A stretch of 64,000 nucleotides of DNA, taken from the IMG/VR virus record IMGVR_UViG_3300019124_000001, positions 1-64,000 of that record; one strand, written 5' to 3'. Positions 1 through 8,258 of this stretch are shown piece after piece. Every line of letters begins with the position of its first letter. The stretch's first letter is position 1. Below the pieces are notes generated by a model that did not search any database, was not told where the DNA came from, and saw only the letters and a program-made list of their open reading frames with translations. The DNA is from a virus. The position numbers and the translations under genes are program-made.

Positions 1-1070
1 CCATCTCCACGTGGTTTGATTTTGATTACACATAAAGCACAACTTGCCGCTTGTGCGCCTTCAGCACGAGCAACGTCATATGATAAGATGTAATCGACAT
101 CTTTTTCTCCACTATGCTTGTTTTCAGTGGTTCTCAGTACACGGCACTTGGTAAGATCATCGAGGTTTACTAAAGAGTTGTCGCTTGAACCAGTCCAAAC
201 GGATTCGTACTCACGTGCAAAACCAAGTGGATTAGTGGTTGGGGCTTCCTTTCTCTCCATAATTTCTTCGATACTTAAATGTCCATGCATACATGGCAAT
301 TCGTATCCAGCACCCATAAAATATGCCGATTTACCTTCTGCCATCAGACCAACTACTTCCATTAGCTTTTCAAAAGCATACGACTGACGAGTGCCAGCGG
401 TAGTTACTATTTGAACGAACTTATGATTTTCGTATGGATCACGAGAGCTTCCCGTTTCGGGGTCACGATACATCGACAAACGATCATCTGCCATTCGAGG
501 TAAAATTACATCGTTGATGACTTCACGTTTCATCTTGTCGTCAACAATTTCCTCAATTGCCCCGCCATTGTTTCGACCACCACGAGCTTGTTCGCTTGCT
601 ACGATAACTTCGATCTTCGAACCATTGCGAAATCTTAAAGTCACGTAATCCTTACCGAACGAACAATTTTCTGCCGCATGAGGGGAGTCTAGTACCAATT
701 CATTTTTCAAAATAGGAAAGTGAGTCCAAATTTTCTCTACATTTTGCTTTGTAATGCTTGCCGCCTGTTCTTTTCCGGGTGCCACCAAGAAAAGAACAGT
801 ACGAGGATACATAATGGCTTTAAGGTACATGGCCAAAATTTGCGTATACGATTTTGCTGTACCGCGTGTAAAGGTCAGGTAGGTGTTCTTATATCTGAAC
901 AACACACGAAGCATGATTCTTTGATAGAAGAAAAGATTAATTGGGCAATCTTCTGTACGAATGAAATCTATAAATCTATCAGGATATGACTTCCAATATT
1001 CGCAATATTTTCGCCAATCATCCAACACCTCTTCAAATGGTCGAATAGTCAAGGTTTGCTCGTCCATCAT
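1..1070 (-). CDS. Terminase large subunit (partial, 3' end outside window)
   Basis: ATP-driven DNA packaging motor of the phage; this is the N-terminal 356 residues and the gene continues beyond the left edge. The frame is open throughout. A Walker A variant TRGTAKS lies at about residues 68-74, a Walker B-like AIEEIVDD at about 171-178, and ILSYDVARAEG near the cut end fits the first acidic residue of the RNase H-like nuclease domain. The ATG overlaps the stop of the upstream zinc protein gene (ATGA), so translation is probably coupled. Assignment as terminase is from motif order and packaging-gene context. Confidence 0.85.
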   Translation of the reverse strand, partial: MMDEQTLTIRPFEEVLDDWRKYCEYWKSYPDRFIDFIRTEDCPINLFFYQRIMLRVLFRYKNTYLTFTRGTAKSYTQILAMYLKAIMYPRTVLFLVAPGKEQAASITKQNVEKIWTHFPILKNELVLDSPHAAENCSFGKDYVTLRFRNGSKIEVIVASEQARGGRNNGGAIEEIVDDKMKREVINDVILPRMADDRLSMYRDPETGSSRDPYENHKFVQIVTTAGTRQSYAFEKLMEVVGLMAEGKSAYFMGAGYELPCMHGHLSIEEIMERKEAPTTNPLGFAREYESVWTGSSDNSLVNLDDLTKCRVLRTTENKHSGEKDVDYILSYDVARAEGAQAASCALCVIKIKPRGD

Positions 1071-1939
1071 TCAACATCACTCACCTTTGGCGTATCATGC
1101 GGTGGTTCGTCTAAAATCTGACGATCAAACAAACGTAGATTGTAATTTAGCATATACTGAATTGTTCTATCTACAATATCTTGATTCTCTTCAATGGGTG
1201 CTGGCTTGATATATCCACGTTTTTCTACTTCTGCGAATATTTGAGAAAACGAACGCACACCTGATAGTTGCGCCCCATCCCGCTTGTCTTTTCCTGCGAA
1301 ACCAGCCATGCCAACCAAGTCTTTTTGCACCGCATTCAAGTCTTTGTAGTCTTTCATTCGATTTTCTCGACGCGCCCTGTCCATTAGGACAATGTTCTGA
1401 CAATATTGAATCAACTGTCGAACGTGCTGTGGTGTTTCAATGGGGTTTGATGTTTTCATGGCATCGTATTCTTGCTCCATTTGCAAGTATTCGAAATCCG
1501 TGAACCCTTCCCCAAATTTTAACTTAATCTCTAAAGGAACGTCTGGAAGTTGTTTTTTGCTTTCGCGCTTTTCCGCACTAAAGTTATCTTGCATAGTTGC
1601 TGTAGCTTCTGGAACTTCATTCATTCCATCGCTATCATCATAAGTCTTATCTTTATATTGTGGCAATGTACTTACTTCTCTCAAATACCATCCAAGAGTT
1701 TCTTTTCCAGCTTGAACACATTCAAACCACTTCTCTTTAATGAATGGTCTGTCGATCTGCCGCAAAACTCTTCTGACGGAAGCTATATCATTTTCATCTA
1801 GCTCCGTTTTTAAACATGCTTTACAAGTATTTACTCGTCCATCTGGAAAGATGGAACTGTTGCTAACAAAGAAGTCGCGAGTTACCGATTTGCTCCTTTG
1901 GCAACGAACACATATTTTCTTTTGCGTTTCTTTTACCAT
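1067..1939 (-). CDS. Zinc-binding protein, putative terminase small subunit
   Basis: 290 residues. An N-terminal zinc-knuckle pattern (CVRC near residue 11 and CKAC near 39) is followed by a mostly helical, charged body. It lies directly upstream of the large terminase with a 4-nt ATGA overlap, the usual position of the DNA-recognition small subunit. That role is inferred from position only; I see no clear small-terminase signature. The start is preceded by AGGAGGGCG. An alternative is a recombination or transcription zinc protein that happens to be cotranscribed. Confidence 0.65.
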   Translation of the reverse strand: MVKETQKKICVRCQRSKSVTRDFFVSNSSIFPDGRVNTCKACLKTELDENDIASVRRVLRQIDRPFIKEKWFECVQAGKETLGWYLREVSTLPQYKDKTYDDSDGMNEVPEATATMQDNFSAEKRESKKQLPDVPLEIKLKFGEGFTDFEYLQMEQEYDAMKTSNPIETPQHVRQLIQYCQNIVLMDRARRENRMKDYKDLNAVQKDLVGMAGFAGKDKRDGAQLSGVRSFSQIFAEVEKRGYIKPAPIEENQDIVDRTIQYMLNYNLRLFDRQILDEPPHDTPKVSDVE

Positions 1940-1979
1940 AAAACGCCCTCCTTCTTAAATAAGAAGAAGTCCAAGTCAA

Positions 1980-2000
1980 CGTCTATCTAGAAGATAGACG
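1980..2000 (-). other. Stem-loop between genes
   Basis: A 9-bp inverted repeat (CGTCTATCT ... AGATAGACG) sits just upstream of the zinc protein gene. On the minus strand no T-run follows, so it is not a normal intrinsic terminator; it may be an RNA processing or stability element. Confidence 0.5.
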
Positions 2001-2016
2001 CTCAAAAGACTTCCTC

Positions 2017-2310
2017 TTATTTGTCATCGAATAGCATGGTTTGAGCTTCATTCAGTTCTTCGAGCTTCTTTTGAATTTCTTCTGTTAAATAAACCTGAAT
2101 GCCGTTCAAGTATCCATCCAAAAAAACTTTCTTTAGACCAACACGAAGCTGATCTTCCGTTGTTACATGTTCTGCGAACATAGCAACCATATCTTCGATG
2201 TATGATTCCGAATCAAATTCTCTTATATCTACACCGACAAGATCATTGTCTTTATCGTGCGCCGTTCCACAAGCAGGACAAGCATTGGATTCGCGATTAA
2301 ATTCAAACAT
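2017..2310 (-). CDS. Small zinc-ribbon-like protein
   Basis: 97 residues beginning MFEFNRES. A single CPACG motif near the start suggests half of a zinc site; the remainder is acidic and helical and ends MLFDDK. I chose the internal ATG at 2310 because GAGGTG lies 10 nt upstream, inside the overlapping end of the 54-residue gene before it (2303-2467). Function not recognised. It is part of a tight leftward operon with the metallophosphoesterase and the terminase genes. Confidence 0.7.
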   Translation of the reverse strand: MFEFNRESNACPACGTAHDKDNDLVGVDIREFDSESYIEDMVAMFAEHVTTEDQLRVGLKKVFLDGYLNGIQVYLTEEIQKKLEELNEAQTMLFDDK

Positions 2311-2467
2311 TTTCACTTTGCACCTCGCTCGAAACCGACTCAAAGATCGGTTGCCCGTCCTTGTCGATCCCCTGAAAAATGTACTTCTTACCGTTTTGAA
2401 TGATCAAGTCGCCATACTTTAGCAACGAAAAGTCTATCGTATTCTGTGCGAATCTGTTTATGAACAT
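2303..2467 (-). CDS. Hypothetical small protein
   Basis: 54 residues (MFINRFAQN...), predicted beta-rich, with no recognised family. It begins 3 nt after the stop of the metallophosphoesterase, with GGTGG just upstream, and overlaps the next gene start by 8 nt. The overlap-and-gap spacing is what supports it as a gene. Confidence 0.65.
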   Translation of the reverse strand: MFINRFAQNTIDFSLLKYGDLIIQNGKKYIFQGIDKDGQPIFESVSSEVQSENV

Positions 2468-2470
2468 TGC

Positions 2471-3730
2471 TTACACCACCTGCAATCCAATCCTCAGTGG
2501 GATGATTTCACCGTCACCAGTTACCACAATCATTACTTGCGAAGCGTCTGTAGCACATGATATTTTTTTCGAATAGCTGTTTCGACCAATAAAACTACCT
2601 ACGCCAACTACCATTCGACCATGATCTGACTCTTCTACCTGATAGCTGTGCAAGTGTCCATACACTAAGCAATCTACAAAATCGTTCGCCATTGAAATGT
2701 AAGCCTTTAAGCGATCACGCTTGTTGCCCTCGTCAAGATGACCATGAACAAACTTCAATTTCTTTCCATTCAATTCAATATTGATTTCCGTACCTGATCT
2801 ATTTTCGAGATACTGGATTCGCTCAACACCGCTTGTATCAATAACTGTCTTAATCATATGATTGATAACGTAGTTAGCATTGTCTGAATCGGCAGAAATG
2901 TCTTTATTGCCATGCATTCTGTCGTGATTTCCGTCAATTGCTTCATAAGTTACGTTTACATGCCCCGACAGGCTCGTCAAGAAGTATAGAATCAATTCGC
3001 CAGCTTTTACAATCTGCTGACTCATGTTAAATTCTACATCATCACGTTGTTTGTCTCTCATGTAAACATGTTCAATCATATCTCCCAAGCCCACCACATG
3101 CACGTCATTGATTTCGAACGCTATACAATGATCAATAATTCGATCTAGGTAGGCATCAATTCTTTTCCGCGCAATTTCATAGTTGTAACTGTTACCAAAC
3201 ACGTTATCAACCAATGCTCCCACATGAAGGTCTGTCAGCGTTACAACAGCCCTGTTCTTCGAATTTTGAATTCGAGTGCCATATGCGTATTCGGGGATTT
3301 TAATTTGAATTTCATCAAGAAGTGCATCGCGTACCGCTTCTGCCGTTACAGCCACATGAGTAAGTTCGCGCTTCGCTCGATTAATTCCATTTAGAATCAA
3401 TTGATTTTCACGGCGTTCGCGATATAAATCTCCCGTCAGTTTTCGAATAGAGTCCAACTTTGAAACTGCCACTTTTTCTGCATGACGTTTTGCCGTATCA
3501 AGTTTTCCAATTTCAGCTTGATATGCTTTCACCATGCAACGATAACTTTCATTTGTGTCAGAATCCCAAAATCCTTCGCTCTCCATACACGCCTGATGCT
3601 CTTTCCAATTGCACTTACGAGATGGAGATGCGTTTTGCAGTTCTAGCTTGATCTCGACAGCCATGTCAAGATGAGCTTTCCCTACTGTGACCTTATCCCC
3701 CATAGAATCAGTATAAGTGCGTACTGTCAT
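2471..3730 (-). CDS. Calcineurin-like metallophosphoesterase
   Basis: 419 residues. The N-terminal 140 residues are helical and Cys-containing. The phosphoesterase core follows with the standard metal motifs in order: TDLHVG (Dx[HL]), GLGDMIEH (GD), GNHD, FVHGH and GHLHS (GHxH). Such phage enzymes are usually Mre11/SbcD-like nucleases or phosphodiesterases in DNA metabolism; the exact substrate cannot be read here. AAGGTG lies 6 nt before the ATG. It heads a run of closely spaced genes leading to the terminase. Confidence 0.88.
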   Translation of the reverse strand: MTVRTYTDSMGDKVTVGKAHLDMAVEIKLELQNASPSRKCNWKEHQACMESEGFWDSDTNESYRCMVKAYQAEIGKLDTAKRHAEKVAVSKLDSIRKLTGDLYRERRENQLILNGINRAKRELTHVAVTAEAVRDALLDEIQIKIPEYAYGTRIQNSKNRAVVTLTDLHVGALVDNVFGNSYNYEIARKRIDAYLDRIIDHCIAFEINDVHVVGLGDMIEHVYMRDKQRDDVEFNMSQQIVKAGELILYFLTSLSGHVNVTYEAIDGNHDRMHGNKDISADSDNANYVINHMIKTVIDTSGVERIQYLENRSGTEINIELNGKKLKFVHGHLDEGNKRDRLKAYISMANDFVDCLVYGHLHSYQVEESDHGRMVVGVGSFIGRNSYSKKISCATDASQVMIVVTGDGEIIPLRIGLQVV

Positions 3731-3740
3731 AAGCTACACC

Positions 3741-3950
3741 TTACTCGTCTTCCGAAGGACGTTCAGAACTTGATTCAACCGCATTTTCGACTTTGATAGA
3801 AATTGAAATCGTCTTACCGACGAACTCTTCTTTTAGAATCGCCAATAGATCATATAGTTCAGATGTTTCATTCTTCGTGTCGATCTCTTCGATCATCATA
3901 TCTTCATGCAGATAGCCTTTTGCGCTAAATGCTTTCGTGAATTTTGCCAT
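3741..3950 (-). CDS. YonK-like small protein
   Basis: 69 residues. The layout KGYLHEDMM ... LLAILKEEF-GKTISISIKVEN resembles, from memory, the SPbeta YonK family: a KGF/Y motif, an acidic segment, an ILxEF-GK motif and a closing beta strand. Function unknown in the family. AGGGAG precedes the start, and it stops 10 nt before the metallophosphoesterase gene. It is one of the few markers linking this genome to SPbeta-type phages. Confidence 0.65.
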   Translation of the reverse strand: MAKFTKAFSAKGYLHEDMMIEEIDTKNETSELYDLLAILKEEFVGKTISISIKVENAVESSSERPSEDE

Positions 3951-3979
3951 TGTCGTTACTCCCTTTTTTTCTCCGAATA

Positions 3980-4339
3980 TTATTTATCGGTAAATCCAGT
4001 TACGACAGTAAATCCAGAATCTTTTACCTGTTGCGAATTTACCCCTTCGTCGATTACACATAGCAAACTGCTACTAGATCCACGTACACTTCTTGCTTGG
4101 GTATCTGAAAAAATATGTTGGTAATTAAATTTATTACGCAACAAAGAAGCTACTTCTCTTCCTTTAACGAAAACCGTTAGACCATGTAGTTTTGCAAAAT
4201 TGATTAACGCAGTTGTTTTTCCAATGCCGCGTGTAAAGCTGGAATCTACCAACACACGCTTGACCGCTCCTTGCGACAACTTTTCATGCAGAACATCTTT
4301 AATGGAATTCAAGTACTTCTCATCTAAAAGTTGAATCAT
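3980..4339 (-). CDS. Small P-loop protein
   Basis: 119 residues starting MIQLLDEKY, with AGGAAGAG upstream. RGIGKTTALINFAK is a Walker A motif and SLLCVIDEGVN a Walker B-like acidic segment, so it is probably a minimal nucleotide-binding protein. It is much shorter than a typical AAA or RecA ATPase, so it may be a packaging or nucleotide-kinase-like fragment or a dedicated regulator. Its start overlaps the preceding gene by 20 nt. Confidence 0.72.
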   Translation of the reverse strand: MIQLLDEKYLNSIKDVLHEKLSQGAVKRVLVDSSFTRGIGKTTALINFAKLHGLTVFVKGREVASLLRNKFNYQHIFSDTQARSVRGSSSSLLCVIDEGVNSQQVKDSGFTVVTGFTDK

Positions 4340-4493
4340 TTTTGAACTCTTCCTTTTTTGAGTTACTTGGTTGAACATCGAAGAACGTCAATGATTCCGT
4401 AATTTTCAAATATGATATAGCGTGTAATATTTGACCAGTTCGTAAATCAATGAACATTACATCTGCTACTTCTCTTTCTCCATATTTAGGCAT
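4320..4493 (-). CDS. Hypothetical small protein
   Basis: 57 residues (MPKYGEREVADVMFIDLRTG...), beta-rich start and charged tail. AGGAG lies 8 nt before the ATG at 4493, which decides the start over a longer reading that would overlap the neighbour. No family recognised. Operonic with the genes on both sides. Confidence 0.65.
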   Translation of the reverse strand: MPKYGEREVADVMFIDLRTGQILHAISYLKITESLTFFDVQPSNSKKEEFKNDSTFR

Positions 4494-4512
4494 TATGTTG
4501 ATCTCCTGTTCT

Positions 4513-4794
4513 CTACTTGCAAACACGTGGTAGAAATACTTCCGCAAAGGTACGACTGTTTGTATCTCCAAAGTAGAACAAATTATGGCATCTTCCACCA
4601 CAACTATGTCCTACATCTTCAAGCACAACATCAATACGTCCACCATCAACAAGCCAAACCTTGCAATAGTCTTTTCCAATAACATATCTTTGAATATTAT
4701 TATTCAACAAGTATGTAATCATATTGGAAATCGTCTGCAATTGATCTTTGCTTGTTGCAACCACCAATGAAATCTTAGGTGATGATTCTGCCAT
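4513..4794 (-). CDS. Hypothetical protein with CGGRC motif
   Basis: 93 residues from MAESSPKISLVV. The alternating hydrophobic start and the GKDYCKVWLVDGG strand suggest an alpha/beta fold, and GHSCGGRCHN may bind metal. The start overlaps the end of the 76-residue gene by 20 nt with only a weak RBS, so translational coupling is likely. Function unknown. Confidence 0.65.
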   Translation of the reverse strand: MAESSPKISLVVATSKDQLQTISNMITYLLNNNIQRYVIGKDYCKVWLVDGGRIDVVLEDVGHSCGGRCHNLFYFGDTNSRTFAEVFLPRVCK

Positions 4795-5005
4795 CTTTAT
4801 CTCGTTCCCATGTGGGCTTGTACAGTCGTGAACCTTTGGTGCGGTCATTTCCTACTACATGAACGCTCTTGACTGTAGCACCAACCATTTTGGCTTCATC
4901 ATGCGCCATTCGTTCTGCAACATGGCGGTGAGTCGCTTCTATTGCAATCGTAAAGTCAAAAGAACGTTTGTCGTCCTGTTTAGTAGCAATCGCATAAAAT
5001 CGCAT
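4775..5005 (-). CDS. Hypothetical protein
   Basis: 76 residues, beta-alpha-beta in appearance (MRFYAIATK... then a helix rich in His and Glu). AAGGAG stands 11 nt before the ATG. It is the first protein gene downstream of the tRNA island and may share its transcript. No family recognised. Confidence 0.7.
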   Translation of the reverse strand: MRFYAIATKQDDKRSFDFTIAIEATHRHVAERMAHDEAKMVGATVKSVHVVGNDRTKGSRLYKPTWERDKDGRIIT

Positions 5006-5071
5006 TGTCCTTGTTTCTCCTTTTTCTCGGTATTGAGACTGAAAATCATTCTCAATGAATAGTCAAAAAAA

Positions 5072-5145
5072 TGGCAGGGGCTACAGGACTCGAACCCGTA
5101 CCAACAGTTTTGGAGACTGTCATGCTACCATTACACCAAGCCCCT
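5072..5145 (-). tRNA. tRNA-Trp (CCA)
   Basis: Complete cloverleaf with a 7-bp acceptor stem AGGGGCT/AGCCCCT, anticodon CCA, discriminator G and encoded CCA. Last tRNA of the leftward island. Confidence 0.95.
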
Positions 5146-5148
5146 AGA

Positions 5149-5227
5149 TGGAGGTATGGAGGGGATTTGAACCCCCGAATGCTGGTTTTGCAGACCAGAG
5201 CGTTAAACCGAACTTCGCCACCACACC
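5149..5227 (-). tRNA. tRNA-Cys (GCA), copy 1
   Basis: Acceptor GGTGTGG/CCATACC, anticodon GCA, discriminator U as expected for Cys, encoded CCA. It is 79 nt because of an enlarged D-arm region. A second Cys tRNA lies at 5696-5771. Confidence 0.9.
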
Positions 5228-5256
5228 TATAGCAAATACATGCAAACAAAATATTT

Positions 5257-5332
5257 TGGTGCGCCCACAGGGATTCGAACCCCGACGAACTGATTAAAAG
5301 TCAGCTATGCTAAACCGTTACATCATGAGCGC
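5257..5332 (-). tRNA. tRNA-Lys (TTT)
   Basis: 76-nt cloverleaf, anticodon loop CTTTTAA, discriminator A, encoded CCA. Confidence 0.95.
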
Positions 5333-5336
5333 AAAG

Positions 5337-5414
5337 TGGTACTGGTGGTTGGATTTGAACCAAACGACCTCACGATTATAAGTCATGCGCTCTAACCTTC
5401 TGAGCTACACCAGC
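5337..5414 (-). tRNA. tRNA-Ile (TAT)
   Basis: 78 nt, anticodon loop CTTATAA gives TAT, which reads AUA directly. Most bacteria read AUA with a lysidine-modified CAT tRNA, so the phage supplies a tRNA that avoids this modification. Encoded CCA, discriminator A. Confidence 0.9.
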
Positions 5415-5424
5415 ACAATACGTG

Positions 5425-5511
5425 TGGTGCGAGTGGAGAGACTCGAACTCTCAATCCATTAAAGGCGACAGATTTTAAGTCTGTTGTGTATGCCAATTCC
5501 ACCACACTCGC
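5425..5511 (-). tRNA. tRNA-Leu (TAA)
   Basis: 87-nt class II tRNA with a long variable arm; acceptor GCGAGTG/CACTCGC, anticodon TAA, encoded CCA. Useful comparison for the abnormal tRNA-Leu (TAG) at 7430. Confidence 0.95.
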
Positions 5512-5517
5512 ATAATA

Positions 5518-5593
5518 TGGAGTGCCGTAGAGGATTCGAACCCCTCTGTATCTGCTTAGAAGGCAGATGCCCTATCCACTAGACCAACGGCAC
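5518..5593 (-). tRNA. tRNA-Arg (TCT)
   Basis: Anticodon loop CTTCTAA, stem TCTGC/GCAGA, acceptor GTGCCGT/ACGGCAC, encoded CCA. The discriminator is U, unusual for Arg. Confidence 0.92.
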
Positions 5594-5695
5594 ATAAAAG
5601 AAGCGACAATAGTTAATATCGTTTCAGGATTAGTTTATCGTCTCCCCTGCGGAGAATGTCGATTGTCGCACACGACATTGCCATTTTAGCACTTT

Positions 5696-5771
5696 TGGAG
5701 CGGGGTACTGGATTCGAACCAATGATCTCTCACGTTGCAGGTGAGCGCGTTAGCCACTTCGCCAACCCCGC
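5696..5771 (-). tRNA. tRNA-Cys (GCA), copy 2
   Basis: Anticodon loop CTGCAAC, acceptor GCGGGGT/ACCCCGC, discriminator U, encoded CCA. Sequence differs from copy 1, so it is not a recent duplication. The 100-nt spacer to tRNA-Arg carries a GCGACAAT/ATTGTCGC inverted repeat. Confidence 0.9.
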
Positions 5772-5855
5772 ATAAAACACATCATCGACACAGAAAAAGA
5801 AGAACATATTTCAGCTTCAGGAGGATGGAATAAATGGTTGTGCCGACGATGCTTT

Positions 5856-5930
5856 TGGCGATGGTAAGGGGAATCGAACCCCTGTCTTTCGGGAGACAGC
5901 CGAATATAATAACCATTATACGATACCACC
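5856..5930 (-). tRNA. tRNA-Asp (GTC)
   Basis: Anticodon stem TTCGG/CCGAA with loop CTGTCTC, discriminator G, encoded CCA. Confidence 0.93.
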
Positions 5931-5935
5931 ATTAA

Positions 5936-6011
5936 TGGTGCCGAAGACAGGATTCGAACCTGCAACCTTTCGCTTACAAGGCGATTGCACTAGCCATTGT
6001 GCTACTTCGGC
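5936..6011 (-). tRNA. tRNA-Thr (TGT)
   Basis: 76-nt cloverleaf with anticodon TGT, acceptor GCCGAAG/CTTCGGC, discriminator A, encoded CCA. Confidence 0.94.
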
Positions 6012-6433
6012 AATAAAACAAGTTGCTAACCAAACAGCCACGTGGCAATCAACAAGGTCAATTCGCTACAACCTGCAAGCCAATCACAGCTTCGCGAAAG
6101 CTGTTTACCGTGGATTTTGTCAAGTTTTCAGACTTGAATCATGATTCTTAATTCAAAAGAATGTAAGAGTCGTGAGCTTCTAACCTTATTAACTTTGAAC
6201 TTTTATCTTTACATCCATATTTGTCTACATTCAACATACTATGAATGTGCTTTTAAATAATTTCCGTAGTATCACGATAAAAGTCATATAACAAGGTTGC
6301 CCATTTAACCCAATGGGCTAGGAAGCGAAGTTCGCTGATTTTCGTCTGATTAGCAACAACACTGTTTATTGGTACAGTGAAACCACTTTACCACTCGCTC
6401 TTGAATTCGTGGCGAAACACCATACGAAAACTA
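6012..6433. other. Spacer inside the tRNA island
   Basis: No complete gene. It contains hairpins (CAGCTTCGCGAAAGCTG near 6087; GCCCATTTAACCCAATGGGC near 6299; CACTGT/ACAGTG near 6360). A minus-strand coding-like frame at about 6430-6245 is interrupted by TAA; see findings. Confidence 0.6.
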
Positions 6434-7105
6434 TTACCCATCAATCTCGATAGTAGTTTGCGTATTTGCAACAACAAGAGCGTAATCAACTTCTGCCTTG
6501 AAGTCTTCGATTTCAGTGCGCAATTTATCAATCATGTCGCGAATACCGAGAGGATCGAGCAAAATCGGTTGGCGTTGTGCAGTATATGCATCAACAGACG
6601 CTTGCTGTTCGGCTGAACGGTGCTTAGTGGCTTCTGTTCCAAAAGAGACACGAACAAAATCCTCAACGTTACGATCTAGCTCTTTTTGCAGAGTTTGCAC
6701 TTTCGAAAGAGCTAATGCATAATCAGACTCCAATTTTGCAAGGAGTGCTTCGTCGTAAGCGATAGAAGAATTCTTGCGCTCCAACGCTTCTGCGATTGTC
6801 ATTTCCTTACCGCCGATTGTGATCTTGCGAAGTTCATATCCGTCACCAGCTTTCACGCCAGCATTCGAGATTACAACAGCAGACTTAATCCGCTTGCGAC
6901 GTTCAATCAAATCAAGTACAGATTGAAGTTTCGACCCTGCGCGTTTAGTGAAATCTTCAACAGAAGTTCCAAAGCGCGGTTCAATCTTTTGAGCAGTACC
7001 AGTGTAGTATGCTACATATGTACCGTCATTGATTGCACGATGAATACGAGCATCAAGAGTTTTCAATTCCACAAGAGCTTGCGTGATAGTCATGGTTTGA
7101 GCCAT
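6434..7105 (-). CDS. Coiled-coil protein, possibly DIP1984/DUF6847-like
   Basis: 223 residues. It opens MTITQALVELKTLDARIHRA, continues with heptad-rich helices (residues 95-160 and 190-215) and lacks Cys. The opening pattern recalls small DIP1984-type proteins, but this is from memory and uncertain. It lies between two tRNA groups. Some phages place structural or virion-associated coiled coils in such positions, but no function can be read from sequence. Confidence 0.75.
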   Translation of the reverse strand: MAQTMTITQALVELKTLDARIHRAINDGTYVAYYTGTAQKIEPRFGTSVEDFTKRAGSKLQSVLDLIERRKRIKSAVVISNAGVKAGDGYELRKITIGGKEMTIAEALERKNSSIAYDEALLAKLESDYALALSKVQTLQKELDRNVEDFVRVSFGTEATKHRSAEQQASVDAYTAQRQPILLDPLGIRDMIDKLRTEIEDFKAEVDYALVVANTQTTIEIDG

Positions 7106-7161
7106 TCTGTTGTAGTCTCCTTTTGTCTCTTCAATTTTTATGATTCAATTTGTACGAATTT

Positions 7162-7238
7162 TGGTCAGGGAGACAGGATTCGAACCTGCGACCGCTCGCT
7201 TCCAAAGCGACTACGCTACCAGACTGCGCCACTCCCTG
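7162..7238 (-). tRNA. tRNA-Pro (TGG)
   Basis: Anticodon loop TTTGGAA, acceptor CAGGGAG/CTCCCTG, discriminator A, encoded CCA. Confidence 0.94.
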
Positions 7239-7272
7239 TTATGAGTCACCATTCTCTTGGTGACAACACATT

Positions 7273-7348
7273 TGGCATCCCCTGATGGAATCGAACCACC
7301 ACTTCGAGATTCGTAGTCTCGCGTCTTCGTCCATTCGACTAAGAGGAT
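7273..7348 (-). tRNA. tRNA-Arg (ACG)
   Basis: Anticodon stem CGAGA/TCTCG, loop CTACGAA, so anticodon ACG (probably deaminated to ICG if the host enzyme acts). Discriminator G, encoded CCA. Confidence 0.93.
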
Positions 7349-7350
7349 AT

Positions 7351-7425
7351 TGGTTACGGAGACGGGATTCGAACCCGTGTCTACAGGGTATGAGCCTGTC
7401 AAGGAAACCACTCCTCCACTCCGTA
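7351..7425 (-). tRNA. tRNA-Met (CAT)
   Basis: Anticodon stem ACAGG/CCTGT lacks the three G-C pairs of an initiator, so elongator Met is preferred. A CAT tRNA could also be lysidine-Ile, but this genome already has TAT and GAT Ile tRNAs. Encoded CCA. Confidence 0.88.
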
Positions 7426-7429
7426 ATAT

Positions 7430-7506
7430 TGGTAGGGGCTAGGAGACTCGAACTCCTAAAACTCTGCTTCTAAGGCAGATACGTATGCCAATTCCGTCAA
7501 GCCCCC
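7430..7506 (-). tRNA. tRNA-Leu (TAG) with short variable loop
   Basis: Anticodon TAG (stem TCTGC/GCAGA). The D arm (GGAATTGGCATACG) is Leu-like, but the variable region is only 5 nt (GTTTT) instead of the long arm of class II tRNAs; total 77 nt. Acceptor GGGGGCT/AGCCCCT, encoded CCA. See findings. Confidence 0.85.
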
Positions 7507-7843
7507 ATGTAATACGAACAGTTGGCAAGCTATTGATCAGATAGCCAGTTGCATCCAACTGCAAGGGAGCTTGTTTACTAGTTACTCCGAACCGCATGAT
7601 GTCACGACATCATGAAACGCTATTGATTCTTTTGGACAATCAACAGGAACCCCTCTGGTACTTCATTTTCATATAGGAACACCAGAATCCCATCTTTGTT
7701 TCTAGCTCAAAGACTAAGGCTGTTGTCCTTCTCGTAGTCAACACACGCTACGTTTTTCAACTAGTATTGGAACGTAGAAACCCGCGACCCTTTCATCCTG
7801 AAGCCAAACGCAATGCTTGACTTCTAAACTACTCGTGATCTCG
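7507..7843. other. Spacer inside the tRNA island
   Basis: No intact gene. It holds an 8-bp hairpin CATGATGT/ACATCATG near 7596-7614 and minus-strand coding-like frames broken by stops (see findings). Possibly gene remnants or structured RNA. Confidence 0.55.
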
Positions 7844-7919
7844 TGGTGACGCATGTGGGAATCGAACCCGACATTAACGACTTGAAAGGCCGTTTTCCTA
7901 ACCATTAGAAGAATGCGCC
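7844..7919 (-). tRNA. tRNA-Glu (TTC)
   Basis: Anticodon stem ACGGC/GTCGT, loop CTTTCAA, acceptor GGCGCAT/ATGCGTC, discriminator A, encoded CCA. Confidence 0.92.
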
Positions 7920-7925
7920 AAAATT

Positions 7926-8004
7926 TGGGGTGATGGACGAGAATCGAACTCGCGACACCTGCGGTCACAACGCAGTATGCGTAACCAACACGCATTCCCA
8001 TCAC
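7926..8004 (-). tRNA. tRNA-His (GTG)
   Basis: Anticodon stem CTGCG/CGCAG with loop TTGTGAC; acceptor GTGATGG/CCATCAC and discriminator C. The base before G1 is U, so the extra G(-1) normally encoded in bacterial tRNA-His is absent. Encoded CCA. Confidence 0.88.
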
Positions 8005-8075
8005 AATCCAACCTACCATTTGCACCTAATCGAAGATGGTAGGCTCGATTGCAAAGGCTTGCGTTTTATCTAACC

Positions 8076-8128
8076 CTTACACTTAGTAAGTGACGATGTA
8101 CCCCTGTTTGTCAGGTGTTTTTCGGCAC
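8076..8128 (-). repeat. 53-bp element, copy A
   Basis: Identical 21-bp and 22-bp ends flank a 10-bp variable core. Two more copies lie at 12896 and 12986. This copy is upstream (minus strand) of tRNA-His and the distal tRNA group. The 21-bp end contains the perfect dyad CACTTA-G-TAAGTG. Candidate phage promoter, operator or structured RNA. Confidence 0.85.
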
Positions 8129-8170
8129 GAAGTTTCAAAATGTTTCAAGTGCTCTGTCAACTGAAAGATA

Positions 8171-8258
8171 TGGCGGAACAGGCGAGATTCGAACTCGCGG
8201 TGGTTTTACCCACGCCTTCTTAGCAGGAAGGTGGTTTAAGCCGCTCACCCACTGTTCC
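8171..8258 (-). tRNA. tRNA-Ser (GCT)
   Basis: 88-nt class II tRNA; anticodon stem CCTTC/GAAGG, loop CTGCTAA, long variable arm, discriminator G, encoded CCA. Confidence 0.94.

Noticed and set aside
7351-7425. Initiator tRNA-fMet
   Set aside because: Anticodon stem lacks the three consecutive G-C pairs and the acceptor 1-72 pair is matched.
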